Assembly: GCA_029962745.1 (NCBI GenBank) | Contig: CM057171.1 | Span: forward strand, 1,573,635-1,637,634 | Direction: 5' to 3' | Length of the DNA: 64,000 bases | DNA from: Echinometra lucunter | Taxonomy: Eukaryota; Echinodermata; Echinoidea; Camarodonta; Echinometridae | Part shown: positions 56,159 to 64,000 of the stretch, in pieces | How the letters are laid out: each line of letters starts with the position of its first letter | Numbering within the stretch: position 1 is the stretch's first letter | Notes under the pieces: model-generated | Seen by the model: only the letters and a program-made list of their open reading frames with translations | Told to the model about the DNA's origin: nothing | Database searches by the model: none | Made by a program: the position numbers and the translations under genes

Positions 56159-56276
56159 AGGAAAAGGTAAAAATTGAAAAGGGGTTTAACTTTAAGGACC
56201 ATCTTGACATGAATGGGAGAATAGATAAGACTTTATGGCTAGAACACACTTGGTATGCCATGCCTGAAATAATCGT
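56159..56276 (+). other. doubtful GM2 activator-like exon
   Basis: Open between an acceptor (TTCTTTTAG) and donor GTAAGT with the same phases (2 in, 2 out) as the exon at 61050; reads KTLWLEHTWYAMPEI, like FGFLGHTWFDMTPP there. Lacks the expected Cys and is 118 versus 214 nt. Could be a relic or chance. Confidence 0.25.
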
Positions 56277-56504
56277 GTAAGTGCGAGGAGTTCGGGGTAA
56301 AAAAGAAAAATCACTTCAATTTAGTTCTTAATAAATATTTGGGTGTTGTGCCCTAGCCCTAGCCCACAGTGACCGCCTCACACTGTCATTACTAACAAGG
56401 GAATCTGTTAGATGAAGCTTCTCCTATAAAATGGCTGTTTTGGAGACTTACAGTGTAGGTCACTTACTACATTTACGAGATGTGAAAAGGGATAATTACA
56501 AGAG

Positions 56505-57660
56505 GGAGAATGGCACAAGAAAAGGGGCGCTAATCATCAGACGTAAAATGCATTGGCATAAATCGGGGGGGGGGGGGGGGGGCGGGTGTAGTACCACCCC
56601 CTCATTTTAAGGAAAATGATACTGTAATCAATCAGTTGGTGATATTTTTAAAATAAAAATGTCATAAATGACGGTAATATCGTGGAATTTTTATTTGAAA
56701 TGCTTTTAAAAACCATAAAAATGTTTTTTTCACTCGCTCTTTTCGCTTGCTCGCAAAATGGGGGTTTGCGCCGGTGAATGAGGGTGTGTGAGTGTGTACT
56801 TAAGTGTGAGTTCAAAGGATAGAAAATCGGCAAAAAGGTGATCAGCCCCACACCTAAATACAGATTTACGCCAGTGGTAAAAAGGGACATGTATCAGATT
56901 TGAAGCAACACTTATCATAAGGAGAATTGCAATACTATTAAGAAAAGGGACAATTACTATATTCAACTGGGCGCTCATTAGTCATGTCAGTAGTGAGAAG
57001 GGACACTCTCAGATTTGAGGGGGCACTTATCGTGAAGAAATGGCACTTGTTTAGAAAGCAAGGCGGCACTTGATATGACTCAAACGGGTGTGCATCAAGC
57101 TTTAAAAAAGGGGGCACATGCCAGACTGGAAAAGGGAAACATATCCACGATATAAGAAAACAAATGGCATTTATAGAACGCACAGAAAGAGAAATCTGGC
57201 AAAACTAAATTTAGAAAGGAATAGGGGCATTTATTAGAAGCAAATTGGGGCATGTATCCTATTTCAAGTAGGACACTTTCCCAAGTGAAAATGGACAACT
57301 TCTCACAGGTGAAAAGGGCACTCAGCAGAAGGGGAATCGCACTATTAGAACCGAAAATGGGCAGTAAAAAAGGAGAACTCACCATATTTCATTATAGATG
57401 GCGTGCTTCTCAAAAGGGTAAAGGGCGCTGTGAACAAGGGAAAGGGTCACTTTCTAGTGTAAAAAAAAAAGGGGGGGGGGGCAATCGTAAAATTTAAGAA
57501 GGGCGACTTACCTGAAGCGAAAAAGGGCACTTACTAGAAGGTGAAAGGCACTTATAGAGATACAAAATGGGCCCTAGTAAGAAGGAAAGGGGGCACTGAT
57601 CAGGTTCGAAAGGGGACGTTTTTCAAAGGTAAAAGGGAACAGTTGAGGTGATTGGAAATG
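56505..57660 (+). repeat. degenerate AAGGGGCACTTAT-type repeat block
   Basis: Some 30 loose units of about 30-40 bp, each with AAA(A)GGG(G)CACTTA or GGGACA and a short variable piece. Followed by GCTTCGCCGCCCCCTGTGGG and a shared end at 57670-57830. Confidence 0.7.
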
Positions 57661-57964
57661 TAGGGGGCACTTCGCTCCCGGCTTCGCCGCCCCCTGTGGG
57701 GGTTTATACCTTATTAGCTTTTTAAGATTATTTTCCCCCCCAATGTGTGAGACATACCCTATCGTGTCTCCCACCCCTAAAAATTTGGGGAATGTGTGCC
57801 CTGTCCCCCACCCGATTGACGCCCATGGACTTTTAGGAACGAACTGTAGTTCCAAACTGTGGATAAAAATTTTCACGGGTTTATGCCTATATCGACAGAA
57901 AAGAGAGAGGGTGCTTTATGCACAATTCCTCATTGATTTCGTTATACATTTACCTTAATTACCA

Positions 57965-58180
57965 TTACGTCATGTCATTGGGTGGCCTCCTCTTTAGGAA
58001 AGAGGTAGCGAAGTGGGTTCTCCCAGTGAACCTGTACTTCGGGGGTTTTCACATATAGATTTCATCCCCATCGTTTCCTTTACAGATCAAGTATCCACTC
58101 TCAAAATGGTTAAAATATTTCTTGTAATTGGTGCAGAAGATGTCAAACCATTCATCAGAGCATAATATGGATCTTACATG
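57965..58180 (-). pseudogene. unassigned protein fragment with one internal stop
   Basis: The minus strand reads LCSDEWFDIFCTNYKKYFNH, GYLICKGNDGDEIYM, a TGA, then KPPKYRFTGRTHFATSFLKR and RPPNDMT stop. Both halves share one frame and look protein-like. Family not recognised. A possible acceptor is ATGTAAG near 58173. Confidence 0.3.
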
Positions 58181-58500
58181 AAGTCAAACATCCCACATGT
58201 CCTAGCTCATTAGTCATTGATGAATGAAATATACTACTTTGGTTACTTATTCTAGGAAATGTAGTGATTGTTTGAGTAATAAACATTTTACTTTCAAAAC
58301 TTCGTGAGTGAGCCAAGCTACTTAAAACCAGCGAAAACTCGTTATTCTGATTTCTGCTTCCGCATGCTTTATGACTTCTATGATAGCATATATCAATTTA
58401 TCTGTTTTTGGCCAAATATTACATTTTTTAAAAAGTAAGTGTAAAACACGGGACAAAGTGGCGTCTCCGAAAGGATTGTACGGGACGCGGGAACATGTGG

Positions 58501-59000
58501 NNNNNNNNNNNNNNNNNNNNNNNNNNNNNNNNNNNNNNNNNNNNNNNNNNNNNNNNNNNNNNNNNNNNNNNNNNNNNNNNNNNNNNNNNNNNNNNNNNNN
58601 NNNNNNNNNNNNNNNNNNNNNNNNNNNNNNNNNNNNNNNNNNNNNNNNNNNNNNNNNNNNNNNNNNNNNNNNNNNNNNNNNNNNNNNNNNNNNNNNNNNN
58701 NNNNNNNNNNNNNNNNNNNNNNNNNNNNNNNNNNNNNNNNNNNNNNNNNNNNNNNNNNNNNNNNNNNNNNNNNNNNNNNNNNNNNNNNNNNNNNNNNNNN
58801 NNNNNNNNNNNNNNNNNNNNNNNNNNNNNNNNNNNNNNNNNNNNNNNNNNNNNNNNNNNNNNNNNNNNNNNNNNNNNNNNNNNNNNNNNNNNNNNNNNNN
58901 NNNNNNNNNNNNNNNNNNNNNNNNNNNNNNNNNNNNNNNNNNNNNNNNNNNNNNNNNNNNNNNNNNNNNNNNNNNNNNNNNNNNNNNNNNNNNNNNNNNN
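58501..59000. other. assembly gap (500 N)
   Basis: Exactly 500 N, usually a placeholder for unknown length. Confidence 0.99.
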
Positions 59001-59187
59001 GATATGCTCTATGATTTTGATAATTGAAATAATTATTATAGATCATCAACTATTGTTATGATATAATGGTACCATGAGGAAATCGGTTAGGAATTGAGCG
59101 CTTTCTCAATCTCTTGTCAATGTAGGCTTAAATCCTTGAAAATTCGCGCAGTTGGAAACAATATACATGCATACAGTGTCTCCCTAA

Positions 59188-60160
59188 ACCACGGATGTCA
59201 ATCGAGTGGGGACAGGAGGGCTCAAATTTTTGGATGGAGACACAATAGGGTATGGCCCCCCTTTTTAAAAGAACATGCAAAAGCTAATAGGGTATAAAGT
59301 CTCCTCACAGGAGAGGCGAAGTCGGGGACAAGGCACTTTTAAAAGCCCCCCCCCCCCATGCTTCCCTTTTTACCCCTGAAAATGCCTCTTTTCAAACCTG
59401 TTCAGTGCCCTTTTTCTGCTTACAATGCCTCCTAAGTGTCATTTTTCGTTCAGATAAAGTCACACTTCTAAAATTCTACGACTGCACCATTTCCACCGGA
59501 AGTTGACCCTTTTCCCTTTTTGATAGCCCTCTTTTCCCTTCTGAGAAGTATTCCCTTTTTTACTTCTATAAAATAATGTCCTTGTACTGAAATGTGATGA
59601 GTTCCCCTTTTGACTGCTCTTTTTTTAAAAATTCTAATTGTGTAATTCCCCTTCTGCTGAGTGCCCCCATTCACATGTGAAAAGTTTTCTATTGCACTTT
59701 GGAATCTGCCCCATATGAACTCTCATACATGCCTCAATTTTCTTCGGACGAATGCCCCTTTTCCTTTGTAAAGTTGATTTCTCCCATTTCTCTTTCTGGT
59801 ACGCTCTATAGGCCTACGTGCCAAAAGTGGCCCTTTTGTTTTCTGATATGTTTCCCTCTTCCATTCCAGCATGTTCCCTCTTTTTAAAATTTGATACATA
59901 ATACATGATTTCACAATACTGTCGACTTTGATTTCTAATAAATGTCATTTCCTCATTATAAGTGCCCTCAATCTGATTTGTGTCCCTTTTCACAATACTA
60001 ATGAAGCAAAGGTTCCATTTTTATAGTGCCGCTTTTCGTGATGATTATTGCAATTTTCCTTCCAAAGTGCCTTTCCAAATATGATTATGTCCCTTTTGCG
60101 TCCCATTAGTGCCCCATTTCTATACCATTCCATTTATGTTAATTATCCGTTTTTCACATC
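59188..60160 (-). repeat. inverted counterpart of the AAGGGGCAC block
   Basis: 59188-59333 is the near-complement of 57670-57835 (GTCAATCG-GTGGGG, AAATTTTT, AAAGCTAATAGGGTATAAA). 59340-60125 then carries GTGCCCCTTTT-type units in the opposite orientation. Confidence 0.65.
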
Positions 60161-60524
60161 TATATAGTAAGAATAGCTCAAATAACAATGATAAAGAAGA
60201 ACCCTGAAATAATTTTTCAACAACTTTACCATCATTAACTTTGAATAATGCACAAATGTGGTTTCACAAAAGAAATTACCTTATTTTGCTCGCTCGCTAA
60301 TGAGTAATAAGGACAGTCTTTACTACTACAAAGTAGTTATTACATAAATGACAAAATATGTGTAGCATAATGATTCTTGAAAGTGTGTTCCTTTGAATGA
60401 ACGGTATTTTACAATCTGTGTTCCCTCTTTGTTAGTGCTCCTCTTTTGAAGAATTCCCTTTCCGCTGGTACCTCCCCTCATTCTGATATCGCCGCCCTTG
60501 CCCCCAAGTAGAAATAGAGACACT

Positions 60525-60910
60525 CATGGCCGTACGCAGCCGGGGGCAGGGGAGCAGTTGCCCCCACCCACCACCCTCGAAATTTTGAAAACTTACACTT
60601 TTTTTACTGAAAATTTTCACAAAATTTACCAAAGTGTGCACCAAATCCTTCAATTTCACTTTGGAAAATGCAAAAGCACCCACATGACAAGCTCGGTCGC
60701 TTCGCTCCCTCGCTTTTGAGTTTTTTCGAAAATTTTTACGTGTCTTGCCCCCCCCAAAAAAACTTCTGCGTGCGGCGTTTCGCTTCTCAGGAAATTTTGG
60801 GACTGTGTGCCCCCCCCCCCCACCAAACTGGAAAACGGATTGTCTCACTTTTTGCAGTGTACACTCAAATAAGTCCAATACCCCATGCACACCACCCTCC
60901 GATATCAGTG
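60525..60910. repeat. interspersed repeat fragment with poly-C
   Basis: Begins GGCCGTACGCAGCCGGGGGC and contains CCCCC-rich stretches; similar text to 57760 and 50080. Noncoding. Confidence 0.4.
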
Positions 60911-61049
60911 CCCTATTTAAAGCCAACTTGTTATCTATAGCATAGATATTATGTGTCTACTGTTAAAAAAAGTAAAACCTCCCTCCCCTGTTCGCAGCCC
61001 CTGTTCAAATGACGCAAACTATAAAGAAAATCATTTGTTTTATTCATAG

Positions 61050-61263
61050 GGCAGAATGCGGCTATTCGTTTCAACCGAATATCCGTCACACCACAACCAA
61101 TCGCTATGCCTGGTACGATACAGATCGCAGTCAATATCGAGATCGTTCGTAACATCTCTCAAACGATGTCAGCTATGATCACGGTAGCTCGACGTGTTGA
61201 CTTCGGTTTTCTTGGACACACATGGTTTGACATGACACCACCCTGTCTACCGGGCCAAGACTG
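61050..61263 (+). CDS. GM2A: GM2 activator-like gene, internal exon
   Basis: 214 nt, phase 2 in, phase 2 out; acceptor TTCATAG, donor GTAAGA. Reads QNAAIRFNRISVTPQPIAMP to HTWFDMTPPCLPGQD, matching the start of the lipid-binding beta-cup of GM2 activator (AVIRSLTLEPDPIIVPG in vertebrates). GM2 activator lifts GM2 ganglioside for hexosaminidase in lysosomes. The split Cys codon (TG|C) joins the next exon. Confidence 0.82.
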
Positions 61264-61504
61264 GTAAGATGATTTCAGAGCATAATCACTTCACACTCAG
61301 AACAGTCGGTTAAAATAATTAAATTCGATAAAATATCACCTACTGAAAGTTGAAAATTGAAAGTTTATTTATTCCTGAAAACAAATGAACAATCGAAATA
61401 TTTAAAACATGATCAAATATGAATTTCAAGAAAAGGAAAGACAACAAGACGCCTTAGGGCTTGAAAGGTGAAGTCCTCCTACATTCCAAAGTACATGCAT
61501 AAAA

Positions 61505-61975
61505 ATTCAACTGAATTGAATTGAACTGAATAACTTTATTACCAACGATATAAAGGTTACAGTATAAAATGAGTTAGGATAGAAATATAATGTAGAAGTT
61601 GGTAAAAGGACCTTACATAAATAGCAAAATAGCTAATGAGGCGTAGGACCCCTTTTTACAGTACATGAAAGTGTGAATAAATGGGCAAGACATACCATAA
61701 AACATGAAATACAAAGGGAAAAGGGAAAAAGGACCCAATAATTACAAGAAATAAAACAAAGGTACATAATAGATATAGCAACTCAGTTATCATTATACAA
61801 TCTAACAAGATTTTGTTTGAATTTCTCATTAATGTGTACATCAGTTTGCTTGCAACTGTATTACTACTAAAATTGTTCCGGATGCGAGGCCCCACATGTT
61901 TAAAAGAGCGGTTAACAAATTTTGTACATAAAACATGGGGATTGTTTAAATCAACTATCGGTACATAAAGGTTCT
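61505..61975 (-). mobile_element. LINE 3' fragment
   Basis: The minus strand reads NLYVPIVDLNNPHVLCTKFV, then NRSFKHVGPRIRNN, like LINE RT C-terminal ends, followed by a 3' tail with AATAAAGTTATTCAGTTCAA. Sits in the first visible GM2A-like intron. Confidence 0.55.
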
Positions 61976-62129
61976 TATTTTAACCAACTTTATGATTTCA
62001 ACCAACTGTTCTGAACTGCAGCCAAATAGGCTTACATGAATAACAAGGGTCGCTGGGGCGGTGACCTCCACCGTGTTATGCCAAAGATTTTATTATATGA
62101 TTAGAGTTGACATCCTGATAGATATCTTT

Positions 62130-62160
62130 TTTTTTTTTTTTTTGGGGGGGGGGGGGGGTT
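62130..62160. repeat. T and G homopolymers
   Basis: About 17 T then 14 G, a likely sequencing weak spot. Confidence 0.8.
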
Positions 62161-62292
62161 GTTTGTTAATAATTATTGTCTGTTTATTATTTTTTTGTTT
62201 TTGTTACTGGTATTAGTTTACTTGTCTACACATGTCTTGATTGCCCAAGTTATCCGTCATTATAGTAGATTAGCTACTATGAAAACACACAT

Positions 62293-62436
62293 CCCCGTTT
62301 CATAAAACTTGTTATCAGTAACAACTGCCACATTTCTATGACAAATTTGCTCTCAGCCAATCAGATGCAAGGATTTTTAGTAGCTTATAACAGTTATTGT
62401 AACTTGTTATTGATAACAAGTTTTATAAAAACGGGG
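62293..62436. mobile_element. foldback MITE with CCCCGTTTCATAAAACTTG termini
   Basis: 144 bp; the inverted ends pair almost fully (TTGTTATCAGTAACA and TGTTATTGATAACAAG). Confidence 0.8.
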
Positions 62437-62493
62437 CCCAGGAGGCCTAAATCACGAACTTCAATGGAAGTCCAGGATAAATAATGCACCTCA

Positions 62494-62494
<1 letters not shown>

Positions 62495-62524
<30 letters not shown>

Positions 62525-62546
62525 GAAGAAAAAAAGAAAGAAAGAA
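62495..62546. repeat. (GAAA)n microsatellite
   Basis: About 12 imperfect units. Confidence 0.85.
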
Positions 62547-62691
62547 TGCATGGAATATGCATGCATCTCATGAAAAAGAGACGCGAGGAGAAGTGAATAT
62601 GGGAAATTTTGACTGAATTATTATCTCCTCATCATTAGCATTATACTCGTTTCTAGCTCATTCACGTAACTGATAATCTCTTTTCATATAG

Positions 62692-62884
62692 CCGCACCGA
62701 CCTTTGTAACATCATTAACAATGTTGTCCAGAGAAAGGGATGCCCATCCGAGGTCATTGACAACGGATTCACATGCACGTGTCCTCCGATCACGGGTTCA
62801 TACGTGACAAGGAGAGACCTTCCTTTCCTGGTAGAAATACGAGAGAGTGATCTACCGCATCAGGTGGTCCGAGATCTGATCAGG
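62692..62884 (+). CDS. GM2A: GM2 activator-like gene, second exon in window
   Basis: 193 nt, phase 2 in, phase 0 out; acceptor CATATAG, donor GTTAGT. Reads RTDLCNIINNVVQRKGCPSE, then FTCTCPPITGSYVTRRDLPF. Cys spacing (C..C..C, then CxC followed by P and a GSY turn) follows the family's CHCPFKEGTYSL segment. Confidence 0.83.
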
Positions 62885-63264
62885 GTTAGTATATCATCAT
62901 CTAAACTATTCTACAACACCCTCTTCCCCCCCCCCAGAAAAGCAACAGCAACAACAACAACAACAACCAAGGTAGCCAACAACCAACAACAACCACAACA
63001 TCTAAACATCATCTAAACTATTCTACAACTACACCATCAAAACTATTCAACATCATCTAAACCATTCTACAACAACACCTTCAAAACTATTCAACATCAT
63101 CTAAACTATTCTACATCACCCCCCTCCCCCCAAAAAAAAATTAAAGCAAAAACAAACCAATGAAACCAGTGCTTTGTATATATTTATGTATTTTGTTATC
63201 ACTCTGGTTATCTATTTTTGTCATGAGTTTTTTTTTCAATGATTTTGTTGCCTATTGGTCTTAC

Positions 63265-63336
63265 TTTTGTTAACAGGGCCTCATGGAAGACCACTACTTT
63301 GGGTGATAATTAATCACCCTGTCTAAACATCAGTAA

Positions 63337-63391
<55 letters not shown>

Positions 63392-63425
63392 ATGAATAAA
63401 TAAATAAATAAACAGATAAATAAAG
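63265..63425 (+). mobile_element. retroelement 3' end with (TAAA)n
   Basis: CCTCATGGAAGACC, the hairpin GGTGATAATTAATCACCC, then TAAA repeats at 63335-63425. Confidence 0.5.
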
Positions 63426-63845
63426 ACAATATCCCCCTGATTTAAGGTATTCATCGATAAGTATAAACTTGTATTTGGTTTATTCTAGAATTATAAGAAA
63501 GTAGTTGCCTGGAAGTGTCGCAGGAGGCGCTGAGTTGTAGTTTCCTATTGAAAATTGAAGGGGGTCACATTTCCCATTGGGTTATGAATGAAAATCCCCC
63601 TAAAGATAGCCTAATCATAAACAAATTTTAAATGCATATTGTTATAAATAAAGAAGTATTACGGCAAATGGAAAGAGGGCTCTAATGGTGGTTTCGGGTC
63701 ATGGTATTCCATGATTAGGTGGTCGTTCGAACACATTTTAAACATTTCGTTATGATTAATCATCCGTTACTATTTTCATGGAGAAATATCTAATCAGGAT
63801 CGTCTTTAGTTTGATATTTTCATTTCTTATTAATTCAAACTGCAG

Positions 63846-63950
63846 GGCACGTATAAGATGAGAGCTTCAATCTATGATGGGTCAGGTTCTAATGTGGGCT
63901 GTTTCGAGGCTGAGTTTGGGCTTGTAAATCGCCCAGTTCCGCTCTTCTAA
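63846..63950 (+). CDS. GM2A: GM2 activator-like gene, terminal exon
   Basis: 34 codons plus TAA; acceptor AACTGCAG, phase 0. Reads GTYKMRASIYDGSGSNVGCF then EAEFGLVNRPVPLF, matching GNYRIESVL...GCI of vertebrate GM2A. With the two exons before it, seven of the eight family cysteines are accounted for; the first must be in the missing 5' exon. Confidence 0.83.
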   Translation, partial: GTYKMRASIYDGSGSNVGCFEAEFGLVNRPVPLF

Positions 63951-64000
63951 ACCACAGAGTGCATCATTTAACGGCGTACAATCATGTATAGCCCACGGCA

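Noticed and set aside
58371..59061. ORFs of about 200 codons across the gap
   Set aside because: They exist only because N was read as open.

Overview
The window looks like nuclear DNA of a marine deuterostome invertebrate, most likely an echinoderm and possibly a sea urchin. The reasons are spliced genes in AT-rich DNA, a TRIM gene with an intronless coding region, dense families of short inverted-repeat DNA transposons (MITEs), tRNA-derived SINEs, decayed LINE 3' ends and long microsatellites. The phylum is inferred; a database search would settle it. A 500-base run of N (58501-59000) marks an assembly gap.

Bases 1-42653 (minus strand) hold almost all of one large gene, the orthologue of giantin (GOLGB1), a coiled-coil Golgi tethering protein. 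I could chain 21 coding exons from an ATG at 42653 to the left window edge. All 20 junctions keep reading phase, giving about 3,286 residues before the window ends; the C-terminal membrane anchor must lie beyond base 1. One exon alone is 4.68 kb. A possible 5' UTR exon ends at 45969, which would place an 875-bp near-palindrome in intron 1.

The main observation is that this gene repeatedly carries tandem, decayed copies of exon edges in its introns. Most are a 3' splice site plus the first part of the neighbouring exon. I see this beside exons 6, 7, 9, 13, 18 and 19, probably exon 2, and as a 3' half-exon beside exon 3. One copy, a 33-nt in-frame microexon at 33301-33333, looks intact and spliceable. 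Several MITEs also sit within 7-45 bp of splice sites.

Bases 43000-50000 are intergenic or repeat-rich: MITEs, nested foldbacks, a LINE remnant, GAA and pyrimidine microsatellites. Bases 50374-52320 (plus) carry a TRIM/RING-B-box gene whose coding region is a single exon. Bases 54682-63950 hold ganglioside GM2 activator (GM2A) family material: a frameshifted terminal exon on the minus strand, a doubtful exon at 56159-56276, and three good 3' exons of a GM2A-like gene on the plus strand (61050-63950). The GM2A-like 5' exon with the signal peptide was not found and may lie in the gap. Two inverted blocks of a degenerate AAGGGGCACT-type repeat flank the gap.

The three genes have unrelated roles (Golgi structure, ubiquitin ligation, lysosomal lipid transfer), and nothing suggests joint regulation.
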